Source: Salmonirosea aquatica (GTDB lineage: Bacteria; Bacteroidota; Bacteroidia; Cytophagales; Spirosomataceae). Taken from it: a DNA stretch of 64,000 nucleotides. The notes under the pieces were generated by a model. That model saw only the letters and a program-made list of their open reading frames with translations. It was not told the DNA's origin and did not search any database. A program made the translations under genes and the position numbers. Shown here in pieces: positions 17,145 through 26,278 of the stretch. Numbering within the stretch: position 1 is the stretch's first letter; each line of letters starts with the position of its first letter. The stretch lies in assembly GCF_009296315.1 (NCBI RefSeq), contig NZ_WHLY01000002.1:1798001-1862000 (forward strand). The letters are read 5' to 3'.

Positions 17145-18476
17145 ATGAAGATTGGCGTTCTGGCCCAATATCTTGATACCCGATCTGACGTACGGGAAAT
17201 GCTCCAAATTCTGGCCAAAAATCACCGTTTAATCGTTTATCTTAAGGCGTCCGATTCCTTTCGCATTGCGCCTATATTACCCACCGAAGTGGAGGTAACG
17301 GTTATTCCTCCCACAACTTCTTTTCTTACGAAACTTCTGCTAATCTTTTGGCAGTATATCTACCTTGTTTTCGGAAAAATCCCACGCAGCCGTTATAATT
17401 ATTACATGGTGGAGCATATAAGGCTCAGTGATCGGAATATGGGACATCTGGCCAGGTACACCCATGCATTTTTGGTTGGATTAAGTAAATATGTCCCTCA
17501 CTTCATCAGCTATGATACTTATCTTCAAGGGTTAGCTTGGCTACCTAAGCCACTCCCGCTGGACTCTGATATCGAGGTATTCTTTTGTAACACCCAAATC
17601 TACGACGACCGGCTGTATGCCCACATACTTAATCAGAACAAGCCCGTCTGGACCTATGTCTACAGTTGGGATCATCCCTGCAAGATGAAAACCTTCTCAA
17701 CACGTACCCGCTATCTGGTCTGGAATGAAGGGTTAAGGGAAGATCTAACCCAGTTGCAGAGGGTACCCCTCTCGCAGATTATCCTGTGGGGAGCCACACA
17801 ATTTTCGTATGTACAAGCGCACCTGCACCGGGATGGATTCCAGGAAAGCCCCTACCCTTTTCCTTATGTGTATCTGGGGTTTGCTACGGGCTATGACGAA
17901 CTGGTAGCGCAGGAAGTAAAGTACGTGGTAAGTATTGCTCGTGTGCTGGCCAAAGTACTACCTGAATGGAAGTTAGTGGTACGTCCATATCCTTTCCAGA
18001 AACAGTGGAACCTATATGCATCACTCAGGGATAGGGATAATGTGGTATTTGATGATCAGTTCCGAACTACTTCCCAGAGTTTTTCGGTAGAATATGACGG
18101 AGTACAAGACAAACTCTGGAAAATGCAGCACGCAAGAGCTTTTCTGCATTTCGGAACCACCATGGGCTATGAGGCCTGCTACTTTGATATCCCGTCCTGC
18201 CTGATGGCTTTCGTGCCACCACACTTGGACTCGTTACTACACGGTTTTGTGCATCAGTATCAAAACGGTAAGTACCTTCACCAGACGGACTTCCCAAATG
18301 TGGTTATTAACTCAGAACAGCTTGAACCCTTATTTGAGCTCATTGCGAATAGTCCCGAACAGCTGTTGAAGTACAACGAAAAAATCAGGCAACTTACACC
18401 GCTGCGTTCACTGGAAGCCATGAGTCGCGAACTATTGATGATGTTCGAGCCCGAAGTAAAATCCCCTAGCCCATGA
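17145..18476 (+). CDS. Probable GT-B-like glycan biosynthesis protein, family not recognised
   Basis: A 443-residue protein with no motif I can name. It opens MKIGVLAQYLDTRSDVREML and lacks a signal peptide. The second half has a Rossmann-like layout: PYVYLGFATGYDELVAQEV, then LVVRPYPFQKQW, then FLHFGTTMGYEACYFDIP, which looks like the nucleotide-sugar site of GT-B enzymes or of capsule polysaccharide synthesis proteins. Its place between glycosyltransferases supports a transferase role, but this is inference. The stop overlaps the start of the next gene by 4 bases (ATGA), implying translational coupling. Confidence 0.6.
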   Translation: MKIGVLAQYLDTRSDVREMLQILAKNHRLIVYLKASDSFRIAPILPTEVEVTVIPPTTSFLTKLLLIFWQYIYLVFGKIPRSRYNYYMVEHIRLSDRNMGHLARYTHAFLVGLSKYVPHFISYDTYLQGLAWLPKPLPLDSDIEVFFCNTQIYDDRLYAHILNQNKPVWTYVYSWDHPCKMKTFSTRTRYLVWNEGLREDLTQLQRVPLSQIILWGATQFSYVQAHLHRDGFQESPYPFPYVYLGFATGYDELVAQEVKYVVSIARVLAKVLPEWKLVVRPYPFQKQWNLYASLRDRDNVVFDDQFRTTSQSFSVEYDGVQDKLWKMQHARAFLHFGTTMGYEACYFDIPSCLMAFVPPHLDSLLHGFVHQYQNGKYLHQTDFPNVVINSEQLEPLFELIANSPEQLLKYNEKIRQLTPLRSLEAMSRELLMMFEPEVKSPSP

Positions 18477-19279
18477 CCCCTCACCTATCGGAATCGCTTC
18501 ACGCGACCAAAGATGCCATTCTGTACGATTTGCGGGATGCTCCGGCTACCCTCCGGGGTATGTTCCTGAAAAACTGGCTCCGTTATCGGGCTTCGGTACA
18601 CTATGTATTGAAAGCGCTACCCGACCCGAACCAAAAACGCCTACTAGACTATGGATGCGGACATCCGTTTATGACCCGCATCCTGACCGACCTCGGCTAC
18701 ACGATCACAGGCTACGAGCCTTATGCTACTGAGGCCGAATGGCAGACTGCCCGTTGGCTAGGTGTCGAGGATCGCTATACCACCCAACTGCAAGCCGACC
18801 AGGCCTATGATTTGGTATTGATGATCGATGTCATTGAACACCTCTCCGTCATTAAACCCATCATGATCGAGATTAATCAGTTGACCGCGCCGGACGGGTA
18901 CCTTGTGCTTTCTACGCCCAATGTTATGCGGATTGAAATGTGGCTGCTGTTTGTCCGGCGTCGAACTGGACATCCGCAGCCCCTTCGGCATTTTCTGGAG
19001 AGCAACGACAATTTCACGCACCACCAGCGAGAATTCACCCAAGCTGAGCTACGCCAAACGGCGCGGCATTTTGGCTATAAGGTCCTGCTTTCAGCATGCC
19101 AGTCCACGCGTGATCCTAAGGCATTGCGCGATTATCACGCCCTATTGACTGGATTGAATGAAACACCTTCGCCTAAATCGACACTATACAATGCGGTAGT
19201 TGACTTTCTATACCGATGGTTCCCCAATAGTCTAGCCAATAACCTTTTCCTGATTGGTCAGAAACCAGCGACCCTTTGA
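18473..19279 (+). CDS. SAM-dependent methyltransferase (glycan locus)
   Basis: A 268-residue class I methyltransferase. Motif I is LLDYGCGHPFMTRIL near residue 58, followed by ITGYEPY, then LVLMIDVIEHLS near 120 and DGYLVLSTPNVMRI near 145; this order is typical of the Methyltransf_11/23 group. An inserted segment with RRRTGHPQPLRHF and HHQREFTQAEL lies in the C-terminal half. Modification of a sugar or lipid-linked glycan is likely from context. It overlaps the gene before it by 4 bases and ends 3 bases before the next. Confidence 0.87.
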   Translation: MTPHLSESLHATKDAILYDLRDAPATLRGMFLKNWLRYRASVHYVLKALPDPNQKRLLDYGCGHPFMTRILTDLGYTITGYEPYATEAEWQTARWLGVEDRYTTQLQADQAYDLVLMIDVIEHLSVIKPIMIEINQLTAPDGYLVLSTPNVMRIEMWLLFVRRRTGHPQPLRHFLESNDNFTHHQREFTQAELRQTARHFGYKVLLSACQSTRDPKALRDYHALLTGLNETPSPKSTLYNAVVDFLYRWFPNSLANNLFLIGQKPATL

Positions 19280-19282
19280 ACC

Positions 19283-20230
19283 ATGCTCATCACCAATCCC
19301 CTGACCCCGACCGTATCGCCCAAAACTATTCCTGAACGGATAAAATCCAGGCTTCAAAACGATATTCGTCTTTTTTTTCGGCGGCGGATTCGCCAACAAA
19401 TAATGCCCTTATTACCCAAGTACCCGGCAAGCCAAAAAGGTTCTACACTGCACATGCTAGTAGGGGAACGCGACCACGAAATGGCCATCATCACAGCGTG
19501 CCTGTTTAATTATCATACCAATCACGCGCATCGCTTCGTATTTCATGACGATGGAAGTCTTTCTGAACGGGCGATTGAACAGTTTCAAGAGTTTTTGTCG
19601 GGAACCCGCATAATAGGACGCCGCGAGGCTGATGAAATAGCGCAAGAAAAACTTAAAGCGTTTCCCCGTACCCTCGCTTACCGTTACTCCCACGTAATGG
19701 CCCTGAAATTAATTGACGTAAAACTCTGGGGGCAAGGAGCCAGAATCGGTTATATGGATTCTGATATTCTTTTCTTTAAAAATCCTGAAGCTTTCGTAGA
19801 TACTCTCGTAAAACAGCGGGATTTCAATTATTTCAACCGCGACATCGAGGATGCGTATGTTACTGAACGGGAGGTTATTGTTCAAGAATTGGGCTATGGT
19901 CCAGCTTCTCGCATCAATGCCGGCCTGTGGGTAATGAACGCAAAAGACATCTGTTTGGAGCAAATTGAGATGTGGCTCAATCATCCATTTTTTGCCTCCT
20001 ATGCATCAAATTATCGTTTGGAGCAGACTTTTATTGCTATGCTCGCTCAACGCTCAGCGGAAGGTGTACGGCACCTGCCAGATACATACAATGTGGACTT
20101 TTATAAACCGGTGGAGCAGAATGTATGTAAGCACTACGTGGGTCGAATCCGTTATGGTTACGAACTCGAAGGCTTAAGTTACGTACTAAAAAAAGAGGAT
20201 TTGAAAAAGGAACGTCGAAAAGCCCTATGA
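19283..20230 (+). CDS. Putative GT-A nucleotide-sugar glycosyltransferase
   Basis: A 315-residue cytoplasmic protein. The metal-binding DxD motif is in ARIGYMDSDILFFKNPEAF near residue 155. FNYFNRDIEDAY, then SRINAGLWVMNAKDI and RLEQTFIAMLAQ follow, the pattern of GT8/GT77-like GT-A transferases. The first 60 residues are basic and may contact the membrane. It is the last gene of the glycan operon and is followed by a very strong terminator. Confidence 0.75.
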   Translation: MLITNPLTPTVSPKTIPERIKSRLQNDIRLFFRRRIRQQIMPLLPKYPASQKGSTLHMLVGERDHEMAIITACLFNYHTNHAHRFVFHDDGSLSERAIEQFQEFLSGTRIIGRREADEIAQEKLKAFPRTLAYRYSHVMALKLIDVKLWGQGARIGYMDSDILFFKNPEAFVDTLVKQRDFNYFNRDIEDAYVTEREVIVQELGYGPASRINAGLWVMNAKDICLEQIEMWLNHPFFASYASNYRLEQTFIAMLAQRSAEGVRHLPDTYNVDFYKPVEQNVCKHYVGRIRYGYELEGLSYVLKKEDLKKERRKAL

Positions 20231-20233
20231 ATT

Positions 20234-20297
20234 TACATAGATCAATAAGCTGGAATGATTCTCAAATCCTTCCAGCTTATTGATCTATGTATTTTTT
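20234..20297 (+). terminator. Strong terminator closing the glycan operon
   Basis: A perfect 22-bp stem between 20234-20255 and 20270-20291 with a 14-base loop, followed by six T at 20292-20297. It begins 3 bases after the stop codon of the last glycosyltransferase. Confidence 0.95.
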
Positions 20298-20650
20298 AGT
20301 TTAACGCCCCACTCTGGAAGTTCAAGGATGACGCTAGGTTGCGGATCTTTTAAAAAAATGAGTTTTAGTCCTATTAGGGAATTTGATTTAGCTCCATTTC
20401 ATGTAGACTAACATGAATATGTCCAAAATCAAAAGATGATATAGCATCACCAGAATAGCATTAGCGCTGACGAAGTGCGTTAAGTTCATGTGCTGCTGCA
20501 TGAAGAAGATTCCGCCTGGAATTCTCGGTAAATAACGATTCAACAGTTGCAAAACCACGCGTCCTTTTCAGGTTATGACATCCAAGAATTCAGCATTCAT
20601 CACCAACAGCACTCCATCCACCTAGGTATAGTACAAGGATTATTTGTCGT
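20298..20650. other. Spacer without a recognisable intact gene
   Basis: About 350 bases with stops in all frames. On the minus strand one frame reads RGFATVESLFTENSRR, then AAAHELNALRQR and a stop, which looks like a coding remnant, but I cannot name the family. It marks the right edge of the glycan region. Confidence 0.35.
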
Positions 20651-20809
20651 TCAGGCCACTGTGAAACTCTTGGGCTCTTGTATCGTTCTGTTATGTAGTG
20701 TGATACGCTGGATTTTGGCTTTGTAATACTTTTCTGCTTTTTGAGCCCTTACTGAAATTATCGTAGATAAAAATATCAGTATAAGGTACCTTAAGCTAGT
20801 TCTGCTCAT
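20651..20809 (-). pseudogene. Truncated small secreted protein
   Basis: The ATG at 20809 overlaps the last 14 bases of the upstream gene and gives a 52-residue product: a signal peptide (MSRTSLRYLILIFLSTIISV, cleavage after RAQ), then EKYYKAKIQRITLHNRTI. The mature start resembles Bacteroidota secreted proteins that begin YYKAKI and are much longer, so this looks like a remnant cut short at 20651. It could still be a real small peptide. Confidence 0.4.
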
Positions 20810-21335
20810 TAAATTCCTTCTCCCTTTTCCGAAACACATACACCACCCCAAAGTGGCTTTTCAGCACGCCGCTGGCAAAATCATCCTTCACGTAAGGGTT
20901 CACTTCCAGCGCTACCTGAATCTGGCGGTTTTGGGCAAAAGGTGCGGCCCGCACGCCGAAGTTGATGGAATAGCCATCTACGGTCAATAGTTTTGCTTTG
21001 GGATCGGCGATGCGGTAGAGTGGATTGACCCGCAGGCCACCGCCAAGGTACCACTGTGCTACCTCACCTCTTTTCAAATTGATTAACGGCAGCAAATCCA
21101 CACTCAGGCTGCTGAACAGCGAGTTGGTCTGCACGCGGGTATCGAGCCAAATGGCTTTTTGGGGGTTGGTACCGAACGAAAGCAATCCGCTCCACGGATA
21201 ATACCCTATTGACCCCTGGGCGTGGGTACCATACGAAAATCCAATGAAGAGCAAAACGAGCAGGATGCCTTTTTTGATAAGGTTCTGTGAGGACACAGGC
21301 CACGGATAGGCCCATTTTCCATTTTCCATTCTCAA
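20796..21335 (-). CDS. Putative outer-membrane beta-barrel protein, family not recognised
   Basis: A 179-residue protein with a hydrophobic signal segment at about 21-38 (KKGILLVLLFIGFSYGTHAQ), then alternating strands typical of small outer-membrane barrels: YPWSGLLSFG, WYLGGGLRVNPLYR and VALEVNPYVKDDF, ending SHFGVVYVFRKRE. The N-terminal 18 residues before the signal are unusual, so translation may begin later, but no in-frame ATG fits better. Downstream it overlaps a truncated secreted peptide by 14 bases; upstream lies the ffh terminator. Confidence 0.55.
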   Translation of the reverse strand: MRMENGKWAYPWPVSSQNLIKKGILLVLLFIGFSYGTHAQGSIGYYPWSGLLSFGTNPQKAIWLDTRVQTNSLFSSLSVDLLPLINLKRGEVAQWYLGGGLRVNPLYRIADPKAKLLTVDGYSINFGVRAAPFAQNRQIQVALEVNPYVKDDFASGVLKSHFGVVYVFRKREKEFNEQN

Positions 21336-21349
21336 TTTTCAATTAACAT

Positions 21350-21383
21350 AAAAAACCTCCGAAGATACTGAAATCTCCGGAGG
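21350..21383 (-). terminator. Terminator after ffh
   Basis: Read on the minus strand, CCTCCGGAGAT pairs with ATCTTCGGAGG around a 6-base loop (21356-21383), followed by six T (A-run at 21350-21355 on the plus strand). Confidence 0.85.
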
Positions 21384-21409
21384 TCGGTATTTCCTGAAAA
21401 GCAAACCAC

Positions 21410-22732
21410 CTAACGCCGTATGGCTTTCTTCAAGGCTGCGGGCGTTTGCATGGTGTTCATTTTCTTCATCATGCGGCGCATTTCGTCAAATTGCTTCAGT
21501 AGGTTATTGACTTCCTGAATGGAGGTACCACTGCCGTTGGCAATGCGTTTCTTACGGCTGCCGTCGATGAGGCTCGGAGTTTCGCGCTCTTTTTTGGTCA
21601 TGGATTGGATAATGGCCTCGATGGGCTTGAACGAATCGTTGTCCACATCCAGATCCTTCATGGCCGCGCCCATGCCGGGAATCATGCCTACGAGATCCTT
21701 GATATTGCCCATTTTCTTGATCTGTTGTAGCTGCCCTAGAAAGTCGTCGAAATCGAACTTGTTCTGGCGCATTTTAGCGTTGATGCGCTTGGCTTCGTCT
21801 TCATCGAAGGCTTGCTGCGCGCGTTCCACCAGCGAAATCACGTCACCCATGCCGAGGATTCGGCTGGCCATCCGGTCGGGGTAGAAAGCGTCGAGCGCTT
21901 CCATTTTCTCACCCGTACTGATGAATTTAATGGGTTTCTCCACCACCTGACGGATGGATAGCGCCGCCCCACCGCGCGCGTCGCCGTCGAGCTTGGTTAG
22001 CACCACCCCGTCAAAATTCAGGCGTTCGTTGAAGGTTTTGGCCGTGTTGACAGCATCCTGTCCCGTCATGGAATCCACCACAAACAGAATTTCAGTCGGT
22101 TTCACCGCTTTCTTGATGTCCTCGACCTCCCGCATCATCACTTCGTCCACGGCCAGGCGTCCGGCCGTATCCACGATCACAATTTTCTTGTTGGTCTTGC
22201 GGGCGTGGGCAATGGCGTTGGTAGCAATCTCTACCGCACTCTTGTTATCAGGCTCGGCGTATACTTCCACCCCGATCTGTTCGCCCAGTACCTTCAGCTG
22301 CTCGATGGCCGCCGGCCGGTAAATGTCGCAAGCTGTCAACAGTACGTTACGGCCCTGCTTTTTCAGCATCATGGCCAGCTTGCCCGAGAAGGTGGTCTTA
22401 CCCGAACCCTGCAAACCCGCGATGAGGATCACGGCGGGGTCGCCCTTGATGTCGATGCTCTCGGCCTGTCCGCCCATCAGTTCGGTCAGTTCCTCCTGCA
22501 CGATCTTGACGAACATCTGTCCCGGTTCCACCGAAATCAGAATCTTGCGATCCAGCGCTTTTTCCCGAATGCGGTCGGTGATTTCCTTGGCAACCTTGAA
22601 GTTCACATCGGCGTCTACCAGCGCGCGGCGTACTTCTTTGGTCGTGGCGGCCACGTTAATATCCGAAATCCGGTCCTTGCCTTTCAAGGTACGGAAGGCG
22701 GTGTTCAATTTATCTTGTAAGCTTTCAAACAT
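21410..22732 (-). CDS. ffh: Signal recognition particle protein Ffh (SRP54)
   Basis: The GTPase of the signal recognition particle, which binds signal sequences with 4.5S RNA and delivers ribosomes to FtsY at the membrane. The N-terminal helical domain (residues 1-90) is followed by the G domain with GLQGSGKTT near 107, DTAGR near 190, TKLDGDARGG near 248 and GMGDV. The methionine-rich M domain has GMIPGMG near 345 and ends NLLKQFDEMRRMMKKMN. The 440-residue length is normal. No 4.5S RNA gene was recognised in the window. It stands alone with its own terminator. Confidence 0.97.
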   Translation of the reverse strand: MFESLQDKLNTAFRTLKGKDRISDINVAATTKEVRRALVDADVNFKVAKEITDRIREKALDRKILISVEPGQMFVKIVQEELTELMGGQAESIDIKGDPAVILIAGLQGSGKTTFSGKLAMMLKKQGRNVLLTACDIYRPAAIEQLKVLGEQIGVEVYAEPDNKSAVEIATNAIAHARKTNKKIVIVDTAGRLAVDEVMMREVEDIKKAVKPTEILFVVDSMTGQDAVNTAKTFNERLNFDGVVLTKLDGDARGGAALSIRQVVEKPIKFISTGEKMEALDAFYPDRMASRILGMGDVISLVERAQQAFDEDEAKRINAKMRQNKFDFDDFLGQLQQIKKMGNIKDLVGMIPGMGAAMKDLDVDNDSFKPIEAIIQSMTKKERETPSLIDGSRKKRIANGSGTSIQEVNNLLKQFDEMRRMMKKMNTMQTPAALKKAIRR

Positions 22733-22929
22733 GGGTCAATTGTTACGGCGGGGCGTCCCCGTGGCGGTCGCCCGCGCGATGAGTGAATGTCGGAATGAGT
22801 GAATATTTCTTCCAGGAGAAACTCAATTCACCTTTTAATCCTGACAAAGTTAAGAAAAAGACGTGCAAATCATTTCATAAGCTTTGAGCGTCACGAGGCT
22901 TTCCCTTGATGGTTAAGCTTTCTTCCATT

Positions 22930-24132
22930 TCATAACTTCTTCCGCTTGATGCGTTTGAGCTTTTCTTCTTGATCGGCCAAGCTCTCGTCGTTGCTGTTTC
23001 GGGCAATTTCCACGGCCCGGGTTTGGGCGGCTACTGCGTTTTCAAAATCGCCCTGTTTGTAGAGCAAAGAGGCGTAGTGGCTTAAAAGAACAGAATTCTG
23101 CTCCTTCTCGATAACGTCCGCGACGCAGTCGCATACCTTGGTGAGGCGGTCTTTTTTTACATACTCACTGTACAGCCAACAAACGCTGGATAATCGGTCG
23201 ATGGCCTTCTGATAAGCTTCGGGATTAGCTCGCTGGCTATCGGCTGAAAGCGAAGGTATGATTTCCTGCTCGAGGTATTGTTCGGCGGCATCGGCCAGTT
23301 GGTCAAAATCTCGGGTGGCAGCGGAAAAATCCATCGTGTAACGTGTCTTGAGTTCGCGCGCCTTTTCGGAAACTTCGACGGAATCCACGTAGGTCAGTGC
23401 TTTTTGGAAGAGCTTTTTGTCCTTCTCTTCCTGCGCCCGAACGACGGTATTGCTAATAATAAATTCGATTTTATTCTTAATGTTGGGGGTACCTTTCTGC
23501 ATCAACAGCCAGTCGAAACCTTTTCCTTCCGTCCATTGTGTGTTCTCGATCACCACCCGCTGCCAGTGGGGAAGTTGAAGCGAATCATCCGGCATTTTTT
23601 TCAAAACCTTTTCCAGCAAATCATGCGTGGGTAGGTTATAGATCCGACGGAATTTGAGGTAGGTATATACCAGGTCAACGTTGCGGTTTCCCTGTTCGTA
23701 AGCATTTTCGTATAGGGTAAAAATCCGGCCGTTTTCGGTAGCCTGCATCGCCTGATTGGCCTCCACAATAAATTCCGGTACTGGCCTAAAACCGATGAAG
23801 CTATGCACCAAATTGCCATCCGCATCCATGAAAAGGCCCGTCGGAAAAGCGTTTACCCCGTATTTGACAGCCAGTGCCCGCCCCTGCGATTCGGCATCGG
23901 CTTTGTAGCTTACAAAAAAAGCATTCATGCGCCGTCCCGTTTCCCGATCGCTGAATACCTGGCTGTCCAGCATTTTGCAGGGGCCGCACCAAGTGGTGTA
24001 TACATCCACAAAAATGAGTTTCTTTTCTGCTTTGGCCTTGGCTTTTATTTTCTCCCAGGAAGCTTTCTCAAAATCGATTTGCCCAAAGGCCGTAAACCCA
24101 GTACCTAGAATGAGTAGAATTATGCGGAACAT
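22930..24132 (-). CDS. Secreted thioredoxin-fold protein with helical C-terminal region
   Basis: The ATG at 24132 gives a signal peptide (MFRIILLILGTGFTAFGQ); the frame is open further upstream, but that stretch is AT-rich and not protein-like. A thioredoxin domain follows, with active site WCGPC at residues 48-52 and the cis-Pro region NAFPTGLFMD near 100, so it is a periplasmic thiol-disulfide oxidoreductase or reductase of the Bacteroidota DUF255-like type. Residues 140-400 are helical with TPR-like segments (SHYASLLYKQGDFENAVAAQ) and end KRIKRKKL. The partner is unknown. The copper-linked operon begins 163 bases away on the same strand. Confidence 0.8.
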   Translation of the reverse strand: MFRIILLILGTGFTAFGQIDFEKASWEKIKAKAKAEKKLIFVDVYTTWCGPCKMLDSQVFSDRETGRRMNAFFVSYKADAESQGRALAVKYGVNAFPTGLFMDADGNLVHSFIGFRPVPEFIVEANQAMQATENGRIFTLYENAYEQGNRNVDLVYTYLKFRRIYNLPTHDLLEKVLKKMPDDSLQLPHWQRVVIENTQWTEGKGFDWLLMQKGTPNIKNKIEFIISNTVVRAQEEKDKKLFQKALTYVDSVEVSEKARELKTRYTMDFSAATRDFDQLADAAEQYLEQEIIPSLSADSQRANPEAYQKAIDRLSSVCWLYSEYVKKDRLTKVCDCVADVIEKEQNSVLLSHYASLLYKQGDFENAVAAQTRAVEIARNSNDESLADQEEKLKRIKRKKL

Positions 24133-24295
24133 TTTCGTGCAGTTAAGTTGTGTATATATGCCTAATAGATAAGCAAATAAAATAACTTTTGCAGAAAAAC
24201 AAAATAACAAAAAAATATAGTTACAATAAAATAACACCTAGCTTCTCCACCATTTGGTTGTAGCGCCCTCAGGTGCGAAGCCTGTGGACGCACCC

Positions 24296-25204
24296 TCAAA
24301 ACAGCCACACCACCTGCACCAGCGCCCGCGCTTTGCTCACAACTTCGCCACCCGAAAGATTCTGCGCCAAAGGCTTTTGATAACTTACGCCCGCCGTCCA
24401 GCGGTTGGCAAACAGTGAAACACCCGCCGTGCCGTTGAGCAGGTCGCCGCCTGATTCATGAACGGTTTTTCCATCCTGCCTACCGTAGGCCGAATGCTCG
24501 GCGTACAAGCCCAGGTGCGGCATAACGGACAGGGTACCCTTCGTGAAAGTCCGGTACACATCCACGCTACCGTAGGTTTGGTTGCCGAAGCGGTAGCCGC
24601 GGGCGTTGGTAGTGTTCAGTTTGTGCGAAGTCGTTAGCAAGGTACCCCATTTCCCTGCGGTCAGAGTATAGAAAGCATTCACAATAAAATCGGTACTGCC
24701 CGTGCCGGGCTGGAAATTGGCGTTGGCAACGGCCAGCGGATCGTTCTCGTCGTAGCGGAACCGACCCGTGGGTACCTTCACGCCACCGCCGAGTTGCAGA
24801 CTGTGGTTGAATCGGTGATTTTCTTCGCTATCCATGAACGTATTCAGCACGTTGTAGTTGACCAGCACCGTGGCGTCGCCCAAGCCCCGTTGCTTCTTGA
24901 CGCCGCCCTCTACCAGCTGCTCATCCATCCGATAGGGCAGAAAAACCATCGCCTGCACGCGCTTGGCCGGATAAAACCGCCCGTACAGTTCGGTGATCCG
25001 GAAGGTTCCCTCGGTGCGAGAATAAAAACTGGTGGGATGCGTCTCAAAATTCAGGTGCGAATAGCGCAGACCGACCATGGATTTGTGCGATTGCGGCATC
25101 AGACCAAAGTAGGAGCCGCTGTTGGCACAGCCGCACATGTCGCAGGCCTGGGAAGGTACCCCCATGCCTAAGGCTGCTATTACAAAAAGTAGTTTTTTCA
25201 TCAT
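24296..25204 (-). CDS. CDMCGC-type outer-membrane beta-barrel protein of a copper operon
   Basis: After a signal peptide (cleavage near residue 20) the mature protein starts CDMCGCANSGSYFGLMP, a cysteine-rich metal-binding-like start, then many amphipathic strands (GLRYSHLNFETH, LYGRFYPAKRVQAMVFLPY, GVKVPTGRF) and a terminal strand ending VVWLF, as in outer-membrane barrels. This family recurs in Bacteroidota next to MbnP and di-haem peroxidase genes. Its start codon shares one base with the stop of the upstream peroxidase gene (TGATG), so the two are translationally coupled. A role in copper or other metal passage is inferred. Confidence 0.68.
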   Translation of the reverse strand: MMKKLLFVIAALGMGVPSQACDMCGCANSGSYFGLMPQSHKSMVGLRYSHLNFETHPTSFYSRTEGTFRITELYGRFYPAKRVQAMVFLPYRMDEQLVEGGVKKQRGLGDATVLVNYNVLNTFMDSEENHRFNHSLQLGGGVKVPTGRFRYDENDPLAVANANFQPGTGSTDFIVNAFYTLTAGKWGTLLTTSHKLNTTNARGYRFGNQTYGSVDVYRTFTKGTLSVMPHLGLYAEHSAYGRQDGKTVHESGGDLLNGTAGVSLFANRWTAGVSYQKPLAQNLSGGEVVSKARALVQVVWLF

Positions 25205-26226
25205 CAGGGAGTTGAAAATCGTTTGTCTTTCAGGAAAGTATCATCCGTCAGCGTTTTGAGAAAGGCGATTACCTGCCGCTTTTCTTCGGTCGAGAGCGCA
25301 ATGCCCCGCTGTCCGTTTTTTATCAATAAAGAATCGAGATTGGGGGTACCCTGCACGCCCTCCGCGTAGTGATCCAGGACGGCTTCCAGCGTGTAAAAAC
25401 GCCCGTCGTGCATGTAGGGGCCAGTCACGGCCACGTTGCGCAGGCTAGGTACCCTGAATTTGTTACGGTCGGCTTCGTTTTCGGTGATCCGGTAGCGGCC
25501 AGCGTCATCGCCCTGAATGGTGAGGCCGTTGTTGCGGTAGCTGCGATCGGTGAAAAGTTCGCCCGCGTGGCAGCTAGCGCATTTTTGCTTAAAAACCGTC
25601 AGTCCCGCCGCTTCGTCTGGCGTCAGGGTACCCCCTTCATTGCGCACAAATTTATCGTAGCGCGAATCCGCCGATACCAGCGTGAGCATGAATTGCGAGA
25701 GTGATTTCAGAAACCTGGCTGACGTGATTTCTTCCGAACCGTAGGCCCGTTTGAACATCGCTGGATAGCGGGGTGATTTTCGTAGTTTTTCGAGTACGTT
25801 GCCCGTTTTCTCATCCATTTCCACCGGATTTTCGATGGGCGCAATGGGTACGAAATCCAGGTCACCTACCCCGCCGTCCCAGAAAAACTCCGACTCCCAG
25901 GCCAGATTCTGTACGGGCAGCGAATTGCGGGTACCCTTTCGGTTGTCGATGCCGTGGCTCAAATCGTGGCCATGATGGGTAAAACCCGACGGCTGACTGT
26001 GGCATTCGGCGCAGGAAATCGTCAGATCACGCGAGAGAATGGGATCGTTGAACAGCGCTTTTCCCAACTCAAAACCATCTTTTGTGATTGGGTTCTTCTC
26101 CAAATCGTAAAGCGGCTTGGGAAAATTGGCTGGTACCCTGAACAGGATTTCCGGCTCTGTGGACTCCGTAGGGGTACAGCCCACGACCAGCAACAGCAAG
26201 AAACCCAATAGTAGAAAGTGCTTCAT
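25204..26226 (-). CDS. Di-haem cytochrome c peroxidase / MauG-MbnH family lipoprotein
   Basis: The ATG at 26226 gives a signal peptide with lipobox VVGC (Cys17). Two haem c sites are visible, CAECH at residues 72-76 and CASCH near 220, and the distal ligand region GPYMHDGRF near 280. LFNDPILSRD and GTRNSLPVQNLAWE are typical of the MauG/CcpA family. Family members either reduce peroxide or oxidise residues in a partner protein. Lying 52 bases after the MbnP gene, an MbnH-like role (oxidising a tryptophan of MbnP) is likely but not proved. It ends in overlap with the outer-membrane barrel gene. Confidence 0.88.
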   Translation of the reverse strand: MKHFLLLGFLLLLVVGCTPTESTEPEILFRVPANFPKPLYDLEKNPITKDGFELGKALFNDPILSRDLTISCAECHSQPSGFTHHGHDLSHGIDNRKGTRNSLPVQNLAWESEFFWDGGVGDLDFVPIAPIENPVEMDEKTGNVLEKLRKSPRYPAMFKRAYGSEEITSARFLKSLSQFMLTLVSADSRYDKFVRNEGGTLTPDEAAGLTVFKQKCASCHAGELFTDRSYRNNGLTIQGDDAGRYRITENEADRNKFRVPSLRNVAVTGPYMHDGRFYTLEAVLDHYAEGVQGTPNLDSLLIKNGQRGIALSTEEKRQVIAFLKTLTDDTFLKDKRFSTP

Positions 26227-26278
26227 TTTTGAATCCAGAAAAAACCGCGGGGCGGTATTACTGCCGCCCCGTGATTGC

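Noticed and set aside
21305-21345. Repeats of CCATTTT and CAATTTTCAATT before the barrel gene
   Set aside because: Low-complexity AT-rich repeats; too degenerate to call a defined element, though similar words occur near 45600.
24133-24237. Extended start for the thioredoxin-like protein
   Set aside because: The extension is AT-rich spacer; the signal peptide begins at the ATG at 24132.
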